63,353 bases of DNA, taken from assembly GCA_937896885.1 (NCBI GenBank), contig CALBNX010000023.1:1-63353 (forward strand), given 5' to 3'. Shown piece after piece: positions 18,153 through 26,893 of this stretch. The DNA is from an uncultured Clostridia bacterium (GTDB taxonomy: Bacteria; Bacillota; Clostridia; Oscillospirales; Acutalibacteraceae). The stretch's first letter is position 1, and each line of letters opens with the position of its first letter. The notes beneath the pieces were generated by a model. That model was not told where the DNA came from and searched no databases. It worked only from the letters and a program-made list of their open reading frames with translations. The position numbers were made by a program, and so were the translations under genes.

Positions 18153-18320
18153 ATGTTAAACGAAAATTTCACCAGTCAGTATTGTACATTTAAAAGCAAG
18201 ATTATTGGCGAGTCAAACAATTCGATTGTATACATACCAAATAAAGAATTGTATGTTCCTGATAAGAAAATTATTTTATTAAATAAGCAAACTGATATTT
18301 GTGAATCATTTTTATTTTAA
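18153..18320 (+). CDS. Small protein preceding ClpP-like gene
   Basis: 55 residues, from the ATG at 18153 preceded by TTGGAGGAATAA. It is a short beta-rich sequence (KSKIIGESNNSIVYIPNKEL) with no recognised domain. It is the first gene after the tandem promoters, with 21 bases to the ClpP-like gene. Confidence 0.55.
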   Translation: MLNENFTSQYCTFKSKIIGESNNSIVYIPNKELYVPDKKIILLNKQTDICESFLF

Positions 18321-18341
18321 CAAAATAAAGGAGAATACATT

Positions 18342-18935
18342 ATGAACTATATTCCTAAAATTTCAACAACCATGAACGGACAAGATGTGTTTACTGAGCC
18401 ATTATCAATAGACTATGTTCATCGTATTATTTCTCTCTCAGGAGAAATAAATGATAATGTATCTACGATAGTTAATTCATCAATTCGACATTTAGCACGA
18501 TTAAGTAGTGACGACATTATCTTATACATAAATAGTCCTGGTGGTTCAGTTACATCTGGATTTAGTATTTTGGATACAGTTAAAGCTATAAATTGCGATG
18601 TGCGTACAGTGGCGACTGGAATTGCAGCGAGTATGGGTGCGTTTTTACTTGCAACTGCAGGAACAAAAGGGAAAAGATATGCTACTCCAAATTCACAAAT
18701 TATGATTCATCAGCCACTGGGTGGGGCTTATGGTCAAGCGAGTGATATAAGAATTCATGCAGAAAACATTATTTACATAAAAGAAAAAATTAATCGCTTA
18801 CTTGCTGACTGTACAGGGCAACCATTAGACATTATTGATAAAGATAGTGACCGCGATAATTTTATGAGTGCTGAAGATGCATTAAAGTATGGGTTAATAG
18901 ATAAAATTGGTGACCCGTTTTCTGAGGAGGTATAA
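18342..18935 (+). CDS. ClpP-type serine protease
   Basis: 197 residues, normal ClpP length. The catalytic triad is intact: Ser97 in GIAASMGAF, His123 in IMIHQPLGG and Asp172 in SDRDNFMSA. The oxyanion segment INSPGGSVTSG is typical. It should form a barrel peptidase that needs an unfoldase. No ClpX/ClpA is nearby, but the next gene encodes an AAA-like NTPase, so the pair may work together, or it may use the host ClpX. Element-encoded ClpP proteins also serve as head-maturation proteases in phages, but no capsid genes are here. Confidence 0.93.
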   Translation: MNYIPKISTTMNGQDVFTEPLSIDYVHRIISLSGEINDNVSTIVNSSIRHLARLSSDDIILYINSPGGSVTSGFSILDTVKAINCDVRTVATGIAASMGAFLLATAGTKGKRYATPNSQIMIHQPLGGAYGQASDIRIHAENIIYIKEKINRLLADCTGQPLDIIDKDSDRDNFMSAEDALKYGLIDKIGDPFSEEV

Positions 18936-18937
18936 AT

Positions 18938-19705
18938 ATGAACTATAATGATATAGTTAAGCCAATTGGACTTTATGAAATTTGCAGTTTAATTATAAAT
19001 AACTGTTCTAAGTCAGATGTTTATAAAAAATGTGGAATAAAACCACATCACTATATTGTCAATTTGGATACAGGTGAAGGTCGCACAACACTGCTGGAGT
19101 ATATAACAAATATGTACAAAAGCTTTTCAATCCTTGATTTCAAAAGCGGATTGGACGATTATCTTGAGATTGTATTTGATGGTAGTTTCAATCAATTTAA
19201 GGAAATGAAATTAAAGATTGAGTCTGCTGCTGTTTTTTCTGAGGCTTATCATGGAATAATTGGAATTGACGCCACTTCTCTTATTACACACAAAAGTGAA
19301 ACTCAATGGACAGATTATCTTACTTTTATAAAAAAGATTTCAAAAGAAGCTAATATTATTTTCTTTATTTCCACACAACCAACAAAGCATGATGAATTAT
19401 ATGTAAACGAAATTATCAAAAATATAAGTAACGTTGAAAGGGTTAATCTTGCACCATACAGTAAAAACGAATATGTTGATATCGCTATAAGATACATTGA
19501 GAACAAGGGAGTAAGGATTGAGTGTGCAAATGAACTTAATAATTTGCTTTTGAAAGAAATACAAAAGGATGAAATTAATACTTTAAATGCTGTGATTAGT
19601 ATAGCAGAAAAATTTATTTTTTATGCAGATTTTTCAGGATTTACACCTACTATAAGTGAAAAAGATTTGTCTAAACTTGTTTATAAAGGCGAAAGGAGTA
19701 AATGA
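18938..19705 (+). CDS. AAA-like NTPase next to ClpP
   Basis: 255 residues. A degenerate P-loop, LDTGEGRTTLL, has Arg where Walker A normally has Lys. A Walker B-like strand GIIGIDATSL, a sensor-1-like IIFFISTQP and a C-terminal helical lid (ELNNLLLKEIQKDEINTL) follow the order of AAA-type domains. The length and layout resemble small TniB/ExeA-like ATPases more than ClpX. GAGGAGG precedes the ATG two bases after clpP. Its stop overlaps the coupling-ATPase start (ATGA). Whether it hydrolyses ATP is uncertain. Confidence 0.6.
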   Translation: MNYNDIVKPIGLYEICSLIINNCSKSDVYKKCGIKPHHYIVNLDTGEGRTTLLEYITNMYKSFSILDFKSGLDDYLEIVFDGSFNQFKEMKLKIESAAVFSEAYHGIIGIDATSLITHKSETQWTDYLTFIKKISKEANIIFFISTQPTKHDELYVNEIIKNISNVERVNLAPYSKNEYVDIAIRYIENKGVRIECANELNNLLLKEIQKDEINTLNAVISIAEKFIFYADFSGFTPTISEKDLSKLVYKGERSK

Positions 19706-21297
19706 TTGTGGGAAGAAGTGAACATTTAACATCAACTTCGGAGATTAAAAGAAATTTCAAAGAATTTAAGTCGGATTCTAATACATCAGGACCAATCATT
19801 TTTTATGAAAATGGGCGAAAATATTTTGACGACAGTGAAGCTCATATTGCCGTCATTGGACGTACTGGAAAAGGTAAAAGTCAAATCGGAAGCTTACCTT
19901 TTATTCATAATTCAATTATAAGTGGTAACAGTTTTATTGTGTTGGACCCCAAAGGTGAGTGCTATAGAAAAACCTCTTGTTATGCGGAACAAAATCATGA
20001 TGTTCGCTGTATAGATTTTCGTAATCCTAGAAATAGTCCTACTAAATGGAACCCACTCTATTCCATTAAAGAGATGCTTAAATCTGAAAATTTGGATTTG
20101 AATGATATTGGAAGTTCAATGCTAAGTGAGATGTCTGATGATATTTATCCGATAAGTGTTAACGAAGACCACTTTTGGCCGGAAGCGGCTGGACAATTTT
20201 TTAAAGGATTAGTATATACGTTGTTAGAACTTGCAGATGATGAGGAGATTAATATTGATAGTGTATCAGCATTAATGGAAAAGGCTGAATCTAAAATTAG
20301 ATATTCTACCAATATAAAGGAACTTTTCGAATTTCTTTCCAAGAATTCACTTGCTCGTAGAAATCTTGAAACATATATTTCGGCCCCGAATGATACAAGA
20401 GCCTCAATACATAGTGTGGCAGTTGCAGGTATGCGAGTTTTCAGTCAGAGTAAAGGTCTTATGAATATGATTTGTCAAGACACTCTTCATATAAACGATT
20501 TAGACATTAATGAAAAACCGTTAGCGATTTATATTATAGTTCCGGATGAGACTAGTACATATGACTCACTAGCAGGATTATTGGTATCACAGTTAACACA
20601 GCATTTCATTCGCTTAGCTCAAGACAAGTATAATGGACGATTACCTCATCGTATGAATATTATTCTTGAAGAAGTGGGTTCGATTGGAAAAAGCATAAAA
20701 ATGCTTCCTAATCTCATGACTGCTTCTCGTTCAAGAAACATTAGATTGATGCTTGTTTTGCAGAGCTATAGTCAGTTGGTTGATGTTTATGGTCAAAGCA
20801 ATGCTGAAACAATTAATGCGAGTATAGGAATCACAATGGGCTTCTCTACAAATTCGTGGGAAACTTTGAATGAATGGTCCCAAAGGTGCGGTGAGCGTGA
20901 AGTTGAACGAAATGGAGCTATAGTAAAAGAACCTATTCTTACCGCTAGTCAACTTGCGGCAATGCCAACCGCCACAGCATTAATTATGATTGATAATAAG
21001 TATAAGCATATTTCTCATTTCCCATTTTACAACGAAATGTATGATTGCTCAAACTGGAAAGAACCATCTACCTTGTACGAGAAAAACATCTTAATTCCTC
21101 ATAAAATTTTTGATATTACTGATTATATCGAAAAATTACGTGATAAAAAAAGAGGAGATATTTTTAATACTATTTCTAACAACCCATTTTCATCACAACA
21201 GTGCAATACTGTTGACGAAAAACGCTTAGATGATATTATCAAGAAAATTGATGAAAAAATTGCAGAGATTGAAGAAAATGGTTCGGATGTTGAATAA
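19702..21297 (+). CDS. VirD4/TraG-type coupling ATPase without TM segment
   Basis: 531 residues. Walker A is GRTGKGKS (53-60), FIVLDPKGE follows as in TraG/VirD4, and Walker B is NIILEEVGSIG near 319-328, then ASRSRNIRLMLVLQSYSQL. These are the hallmarks of the type IV coupling protein family, hexameric ATPases that feed DNA or protein to secretion channels. The usual N-terminal membrane helices are absent, so it should be soluble or use a partner. No VirB4, VirB6 or relaxase lies in the element. A GTG at 19708 is an alternative start. It overlaps the previous gene by four bases. Confidence 0.9.
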   Translation: MIVGRSEHLTSTSEIKRNFKEFKSDSNTSGPIIFYENGRKYFDDSEAHIAVIGRTGKGKSQIGSLPFIHNSIISGNSFIVLDPKGECYRKTSCYAEQNHDVRCIDFRNPRNSPTKWNPLYSIKEMLKSENLDLNDIGSSMLSEMSDDIYPISVNEDHFWPEAAGQFFKGLVYTLLELADDEEINIDSVSALMEKAESKIRYSTNIKELFEFLSKNSLARRNLETYISAPNDTRASIHSVAVAGMRVFSQSKGLMNMICQDTLHINDLDINEKPLAIYIIVPDETSTYDSLAGLLVSQLTQHFIRLAQDKYNGRLPHRMNIILEEVGSIGKSIKMLPNLMTASRSRNIRLMLVLQSYSQLVDVYGQSNAETINASIGITMGFSTNSWETLNEWSQRCGEREVERNGAIVKEPILTASQLAAMPTATALIMIDNKYKHISHFPFYNEMYDCSNWKEPSTLYEKNILIPHKIFDITDYIEKLRDKKRGDIFNTISNNPFSSQQCNTVDEKRLDDIIKKIDEKIAEIEENGSDVE

Positions 21298-21314
21298 GGA
21301 AAGGAGTATAAAAT

Positions 21315-22166
21315 ATGGAAAATAATATAAAAATTCCAATAAAGTCTATAGTGGAAGAATCTATGGTAAATAATAATGCAGAATATGATGATTTTCATCG
21401 TATCTTGCTAAGAAAATATTTTATTGCTTTACTTAATCTTGGCTATTTAGAGCCAGAAGATTTGAAAACTATGATGGACAAGTTTTCAAAAAAAATAAAA
21501 TCAATATCTGTAGAATTAAATTCTGATAGAAATAATTTGGATTTCTATACGATATCAGATTGTAAAATAAATACTTATATAAACGAGAATGATTTGCAAG
21601 AAGAAAAATATATAATTAGCTTTTATAAGGCTATAACAGAGGTAATATTTAATTGTGAGAATTCAAAAAACGCAAGTTTAAGAAATGCTCTGTGTAATAT
21701 TGTTGCTGAAAAGGTAAATCGAATGGATAATGATAATTCAAAAATTATTCTTCCATATACAGCTTATGAGAATATTGGTAAAAACAAAATCCAGATAAGA
21801 GCAGGATATTCAAACTATAATTTACTAATTTCATTAGTTAAACAACTACTTATTGCAAGGGGATTGAACGAAAATACTATTATTATGAAAGCGTTTGAAC
21901 AAGGTTATGACAATGCTGTGAAAGAATTGAAAAGTGATACACAAGTGAATTTGCTTTTGGAACTTCTTGATATGTTATTTGTTATGCAGATGAATAGATT
22001 GGTTTATAATCAAACAGATGATAGGGAAAAGGAACTGATGGACCAATATCAAAAAGTTGTCCACAGTATGTTCAATAAACAAAATCATCATTATTTTGCC
22101 TTTTTAGCATTGGTAACTGATGATGAGTTGCGGAAAAGTTTTTTAAAAAGTTTTAAGAAAGAATAA
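21315..22166 (+). CDS. Uncharacterised protein after coupling ATPase
   Basis: 283 residues, not recognised. Mostly helical with no TM or signal; about half the sequence is Leu/Ile/Lys/Asn-rich helix (LLISLVKQLLIARG, LLLELLDMLFVMQM). AAAGGAG precedes the ATG, 17 bases after the ATPase gene. Being last of the tight ClpP-ATPase-coupling cluster, it may be an adaptor or substrate. Confidence 0.6.
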   Translation: MENNIKIPIKSIVEESMVNNNAEYDDFHRILLRKYFIALLNLGYLEPEDLKTMMDKFSKKIKSISVELNSDRNNLDFYTISDCKINTYINENDLQEEKYIISFYKAITEVIFNCENSKNASLRNALCNIVAEKVNRMDNDNSKIILPYTAYENIGKNKIQIRAGYSNYNLLISLVKQLLIARGLNENTIIMKAFEQGYDNAVKELKSDTQVNLLLELLDMLFVMQMNRLVYNQTDDREKELMDQYQKVVHSMFNKQNHHYFAFLALVTDDELRKSFLKSFKKE

Positions 22167-22193
22167 TTTTGAATAGTTTATCGGGATAATGCT

Positions 22194-22349
22194 ATGGTTT
22201 TTATTATATTAGGTTTAATATGTATGTTGATATATTATTTCTTTAAAGGATTTGTTAATTTTCAAGTGTGCATTTTAAATATTATTCTACATACTTTAAA
22301 GGTTTTCATAATAATCTTTTTTATTGCATTAATTGTTATGATGTATTAA
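22194..22349 (+). CDS. Small two-helix membrane protein
   Basis: 51 residues, two hydrophobic helices (residues 2-18 and 26-50) joined by a short KGFVNFQ linker. The RBS is weak (TCGGGA). It lies in the gap between the coupling-ATPase unit and the NACHT gene, same strand, with no terminator on either side. Size and topology resemble holin-like or toxin-like peptides, but nothing proves a role. Confidence 0.4.
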   Translation: MVFIILGLICMLIYYFFKGFVNFQVCILNIILHTLKVFIIIFFIALIVMMY

Positions 22350-22377
22350 AATATAAATAATAAAGGATGTAGAAAAT

Positions 22378-25300
22378 ATGAAAAGCAATCTTAACACATA
22401 TTATAATAATCCACTTGTAAAATATATTTTGAATAATGAAGTTGATAAGAATTATCTTGTTTATGCAGGCGGCGGTTTTGGAAAAACCACCGCCATGCAG
22501 TGCTTGTGGTTTATTTTACTTGATAAAGCATCTAAAGGCGAAAAAATTGTTCCGATTTACATAGATGTTAAAACTTTAAATTCAAACGGTGTGAATCCTT
22601 TATTTGAATATATTTATAATAGATATTGCGGTATCGATTCAGATTATCGGAATTTCTGCGATATGTTTATTGAAAATAAAATATCAAGCTTTGCTAAAAA
22701 CTATATCTTTTGGTTGCTTGTTGATGGTTACAATGAAGTGACAGGTGACTTGTCATATAAATTGCAGAATGATATAAGGAAATTATCGATGTGTTCTAAT
22801 GTGAAGATGATTGTTTCATCACGAACTGATGAAAATTCTGCATCTTTTACCGATTTTAAAAAAGTAAATTTAGATTCATTGAGTGATAACCAAATTGCAG
22901 AATATTTAAAAAACAATTTTAATAGAGAAGATATTGAAACCAATAGAATAAACCCTAATTTGATTGAAATTCTACGTGTGCCAATGTTTCTTGAAACCTT
23001 TGTTAAGACCTATAAAGATAACTTTGATTATCCGCATTTGTTTGATACAAGTATTATTCGTAAGGCAGATGTTTTGGATAGATATACTGAAAAAATACTT
23101 GAAGATTTGAAAGAGCAAGAGCTTTCAACAGAGATAATAAAAAAAGAATTTGCAATTAAATATTATCTTCCTGCATTAGCGTTTTATTTTATTCAAAAAG
23201 AAGCGTTAAGCATAAGTGATGCTGAATATTTAAAACTAGGTTTAGAAGATGAAGATAAGTGGGATATATATTTTAAATTATATCTAAATAGTTCTGAAAG
23301 AATGAAATATAAACACGCTTTTGTCGACGGTAAAGATGAATGGATTTCAATATTTAAGAATCAGTTTGCTTTAATGGAAAAATCAGAGGAAAATCATGCT
23401 TTTAAGCATCATATATGGCGAGATTTCTTTGCAGCAAAACATATTGTAAATGCAATTAACCATGGTGTATTGACGGATTTAGAAATATCTATTGATGAAA
23501 ATGTCAGACATTTTGTCGGAGAATTATTAAAAAAAGATGGCAAATGTGAATGTGATTATGAAACAAAAATAGATTTAAACAGTGATTCTTCTCCCTTAGA
23601 AGATTTTATGCAAAAATACAGTCAGGAGCTTTCTCCCTTGTCTGTGAGTAATTGTGTGGAAATTATGAAAACGAGCAGAAATAATAAAATAACTGCTGAT
23701 TATAGTAATCTTAATTTAACACAGGCATCATTTTTAAATTGTGATTTGAGAAATTCAAAGTTTAATAAATCAAAAGTTGATATAGAAAATTTCCGAAATA
23801 AAAAATATTATAATGATGGAATCAAATTGATTGATGTCGCAGAAAAGCAAGATTTAATTATAACTTGCGGATATAATAATGAGATTTTGTTTTGGAAAAT
23901 AATTAATGAAAAAATGAAAATCATTACCGTTTTTCATATGACAGATATGGAACATAATCCTTGGCAATTATGTGTTTCTGCTGATGGGAATTTTTTTGCA
24001 ACTATGGATGATGAATGGGGCGGAACACTAAAGATTTGGAAGTCTAATAATTTTGAATGTAAAGAGATAAGGTTTGAAAATGAAGAGCGAATTATGGTTG
24101 GTTTTTCGTCAAATGAGAAGTATCTTGTTGTTGTACGAGAAGAAAGTTCTACTTGGAATATCGATTTTATTGGAACGAGGGATGCTGAAAATATAAAAAC
24201 AATAAAAACTAATGGGCATTATGAATGCTATAGCTTTGTACCTGAAACAACGTATTTTGCATTTTTAGAGGTATTAAATAATACTTGTATATTGAAAATT
24301 ATTGACATTGAAAATGACTTTAAATTGAAGTATGAAAGTAAAATTAATATTGATGGAAAAGCCAAGATGGCATGTTCACATGATGAATTTGTATATATTA
24401 TGGATTATTCTAATATACATAAAATTTCTATACCTTCGTTTGAATATAGAAAAATTGCTCATAATTTTGAATTTCTTGATATTGAACATAGTAATATACA
24501 TGTAATTAACGAAGTAATTGTTTTGCAAACTAAATTTGGTCGTATACTGTATTTGATTGATACATTTGATAGTAAATGCAAACTAGATATAATCGATGCT
24601 TATAATTACTATATTCAAAAATGTAATACTAAAAAGAGGTTTGGCTGGATAAACAAAAGCGTTCCGATTTCGCAAGATAAACTTTTAACTACACACGATG
24701 CTTTTATTGTTGTTTGGGATATTAAAAATAAAAGAAATCTCTTTATTGAAGAAACGAGCGAATATAATTACTTAGTTGGATTCAATAAGAAATCGGATAA
24801 GGTTGTTGTACATACTCTTGATAATATTAGAATATGGGATTTAAAGAAACAATGTTTAGTAACATTCCCATTTAACATTGAGGAGTATCATTGCCGTTAT
24901 GTGCATTTTGTTAATGATAGCCAAATCATATTAGTTTACGGTAATTATGTTTGTTTGTATGATTTCTCGAGTGAAAAAACAGTGAGGCATCTTACTGGTT
25001 CAATTTGTAGTGTTTTGGATTGTTTTTCTAATACATATAATATAAATCTTTTAACTAAAGAGTTAAAGGGATGTTATTGTTATGTTTTTGATAATAATTT
25101 CAATTTAATTCAAAAATTTGAAATCGAGGAATATGAAGATTGTATTATGGGCTTCGATGAGAATGGTAATGTGAAAACGAACCGCTCAAAAGAACACAGT
25201 AAATGGGATTGGTTGGACACAAATCAATACGAAGATTGGTATGATGACTTGTTTGATATGAATTTTGCGGTTTCAAAAACAGGTAACTTATTAGTCGATA

Positions 25301-25644
25301 TAACTAATGATTATCCAATAATCTTTAATAAAGAAGATGGCAGAAAAAAGAAAATTGCTTGTGAAATTGATAATATGATTTATGGCGATATATTAGATGC
25401 TTCGTTTTCGGAAAACGAAAACTATGTTATTGCTAGTTATGAATCCGGTGTGTATATATGGGAAACAAAGACAGGAAAACTAAGAGTACGATTAGACTCA
25501 AATATTAATTGCAATATTTGGAGGTGCGATTTTAAAGGATGTGACTGTATTGAGGAAGAAAATGAATTTTATAGGATAGCTTATATGAATGGAGCTGTTG
25601 TGCCATTAGAATTCATTCCAGAACCATTAGATTTGGGTGATTAA
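22378..25644 (+). CDS. NACHT-type STAND NTPase with WD40-like sensor
   Basis: 1088 residues. The N-terminal NTPase has Walker A GGGFGKTT (31-38), Walker B FWLLVDGYNEV and MIVSSR, the NACHT/STAND layout. A helical region ends with FKHHIWRDFFAAKHIV, seen at the end of many bacterial NACHT modules. A short pentapeptide-like stretch (LTQASFLNCDLRNSKF) leads to about 600 residues of beta-propeller blades with WD40-like GTLKIWKS, FIVVWDI, NIRIWDL and GVYIWETKTGKL. Bacterial NACHT proteins recognise phage components and trigger an effector. No effector domain precedes the NTPase here, so the effector is probably the next gene, whose start is one base after this stop codon. Confidence 0.88.
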   Translation: MKSNLNTYYNNPLVKYILNNEVDKNYLVYAGGGFGKTTAMQCLWFILLDKASKGEKIVPIYIDVKTLNSNGVNPLFEYIYNRYCGIDSDYRNFCDMFIENKISSFAKNYIFWLLVDGYNEVTGDLSYKLQNDIRKLSMCSNVKMIVSSRTDENSASFTDFKKVNLDSLSDNQIAEYLKNNFNREDIETNRINPNLIEILRVPMFLETFVKTYKDNFDYPHLFDTSIIRKADVLDRYTEKILEDLKEQELSTEIIKKEFAIKYYLPALAFYFIQKEALSISDAEYLKLGLEDEDKWDIYFKLYLNSSERMKYKHAFVDGKDEWISIFKNQFALMEKSEENHAFKHHIWRDFFAAKHIVNAINHGVLTDLEISIDENVRHFVGELLKKDGKCECDYETKIDLNSDSSPLEDFMQKYSQELSPLSVSNCVEIMKTSRNNKITADYSNLNLTQASFLNCDLRNSKFNKSKVDIENFRNKKYYNDGIKLIDVAEKQDLIITCGYNNEILFWKIINEKMKIITVFHMTDMEHNPWQLCVSADGNFFATMDDEWGGTLKIWKSNNFECKEIRFENEERIMVGFSSNEKYLVVVREESSTWNIDFIGTRDAENIKTIKTNGHYECYSFVPETTYFAFLEVLNNTCILKIIDIENDFKLKYESKINIDGKAKMACSHDEFVYIMDYSNIHKISIPSFEYRKIAHNFEFLDIEHSNIHVINEVIVLQTKFGRILYLIDTFDSKCKLDIIDAYNYYIQKCNTKKRFGWINKSVPISQDKLLTTHDAFIVVWDIKNKRNLFIEETSEYNYLVGFNKKSDKVVVHTLDNIRIWDLKKQCLVTFPFNIEEYHCRYVHFVNDSQIILVYGNYVCLYDFSSEKTVRHLTGSICSVLDCFSNTYNINLLTKELKGCYCYVFDNNFNLIQKFEIEEYEDCIMGFDENGNVKTNRSKEHSKWDWLDTNQYEDWYDDLFDMNFAVSKTGNLLVDITNDYPIIFNKEDGRKKKIACEIDNMIYGDILDASFSENENYVIASYESGVYIWETKTGKLRVRLDSNINCNIWRCDFKGCDCIEEENEFYRIAYMNGAVVPLEFIPEPLDLGD

Positions 25645-25645
25645 A

Positions 25646-26221
25646 ATGACGAAAGATATAAATCGTATTATAACTAAAGCGTTGCGACATGAACCCCATT
25701 TATTGGACTTGACACCTGATAAAGCGGGATATTGTTCAGTTTCATCTATAATAAAAGGATTAAAAGAAAAAGGTTTTTCTGTCAGTAAGTCTGATATAGA
25801 GCAAGTTGGAGAAAATGAACGCTTTAGTTTTAATGATGAAAGTCATACTAAAATGCGTGCTGACTATGGTAATTCAATAGGATTAAAACTTTCGGATATG
25901 TTTCAGACAGAAAGTTATCCCCCGGAATGGTTATATCATGGCACTTCACAAGAATTTTTGAAAAGTATTCAGCAAAAAGGAATCGTACGAATAGGAGTTA
26001 ATGAAAATAAAGGCAGAGACCATATATTTTTAACTGAATCTAAATCTGTTGCAATAAAAAAAGGCAGCCGTCACGGTAAGTCCGTAGGTTTACCGATTAA
26101 AGCACAAGAAATGGCAAAAGCGGGTTATAAAATTTACTATGTCAAGAATGACATTTGGCTTACAGACCATATACCTGTTGAATACATAGACTTTTCAAAA
26201 ATGTTTTTTACAAATGAATAA
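25646..26221 (+). CDS. kptA: KptA/Tpt1-like RNA 2'-phosphotransferase
   Basis: 191 residues. KptA/Tpt1 enzymes transfer an RNA 2'-phosphate to NAD+, and relatives can ADP-ribosylate RNA ends. The Arg-His-Arg-Arg tetrad is visible: LRH at 14-15, MRADYGNS at 71, and SRHGKS at 142, together with LYHGTS (97-101). The usual GHS after the third residue is GNS here. The ATG lies one base after the NACHT gene's stop, so the two are co-translated and present in near-equal ratio. In this coupling it is the most likely effector, perhaps modifying RNA or consuming NAD+. A plain tRNA-repair role would not explain the pairing. Confidence 0.9.
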   Translation: MTKDINRIITKALRHEPHLLDLTPDKAGYCSVSSIIKGLKEKGFSVSKSDIEQVGENERFSFNDESHTKMRADYGNSIGLKLSDMFQTESYPPEWLYHGTSQEFLKSIQQKGIVRIGVNENKGRDHIFLTESKSVAIKKGSRHGKSVGLPIKAQEMAKAGYKIYYVKNDIWLTDHIPVEYIDFSKMFFTNE

Positions 26222-26228
26222 ATCTATT

Positions 26229-26259
26229 AAAAAGTTGGAGTTAAATCTCCAACTTTTTT
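26229..26259 (+). terminator. Intrinsic terminator after kptA
   Basis: AAAAGTTGGAG and CTCCAACTTTTTT form an 11-bp stem with a 6-nt loop and T-run. No terminator was seen between 18153 and here, so the ClpP, coupling-ATPase, NACHT and KptA genes may form one transcription unit. Confidence 0.85.
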
Positions 26260-26267
26260 GTTTGTAA

Positions 26268-26304
26268 AACCAAAAAAATAAACGATTAAAAATATTATGA
26301 TATA
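26268..26304 (+). promoter_or_regulatory. AACCAAAAAA / TATGATATA promoter, site 5
   Basis: AACCAAAAAA at 26268 and TATGATATA at 26296, start-to-start 28 bases, identical in the second box to site 3. It begins nine bases after a terminator and precedes the two membrane-protein genes. Confidence 0.65.
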
Positions 26305-26350
26305 GTTTTATCAGAAAAAAATATTTTAAGGATAAAGGCGGTTTAGAATT

Positions 26351-26893
26351 GTGAAATATTTTAAAATTATTTTGTCGATATTTGCTGCTATATGCTCTAC
26401 TATATTGTTATTGTATCTGCATTTGTTTCAAGAGGATTGTAGTCAATATTTTATGAGTGATGTTCTGGCTATTTTGGTAATGTCGTTAGTTTGCGTTTAT
26501 AAAGATATTCGCACTTTAATACGAAGGAAATATATTGGGTACAAACATTTCTTAATTTTGTTTTTATGCTCTTTTTATTTGTTTATTAGTCCAATATATT
26601 TTTTGCTGACAGCAGATATTTGGACAGAAAATATTGTAAAATTTACAATATTTAATTTAATTTCTTATAGTATATTTTTGTTCGTGTGGTTAGAAAAACT
26701 TTTACCAGCAATACAAATTAGAAAAATCCGTTTAAATATATTGTGTGCAGTAATATTTCTTGTTTTGCTTGTAGTAAATATAATAATTGATTTTATCGTA
26801 CCAGCAGTAACCGCCACACTGTGTTTAATAATTGTTTTGTCAATCATTTTAGAAGATATAATAGAAAGGAAAAACAAAAATGATGTTAAGTAA
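26351..26893 (+). CDS. Uncharacterised multi-TM membrane protein
   Basis: 180 residues, GTG start. Five or six hydrophobic helices (about 5-23, 35-50, 66-86, 93-112, 130-148, 151-167) and a lysine-rich C-terminus. No family recognised. It overlaps the next membrane-protein gene, so the two probably form a complex. It shares the promoter motif with the kinase and ClpP units. Confidence 0.6.
   Translation: MKYFKIILSIFAAICSTILLLYLHLFQEDCSQYFMSDVLAILVMSLVCVYKDIRTLIRRKYIGYKHFLILFLCSFYLFISPIYFLLTADIWTENIVKFTIFNLISYSIFLFVWLEKLLPAIQIRKIRLNILCAVIFLVLLVVNIIIDFIVPAVTATLCLIIVLSIILEDIIERKNKNDVK

Noticed and set aside
18342..18935. Phage prohead protease
   Set aside because: No capsid, portal or terminase genes lie anywhere in the window.
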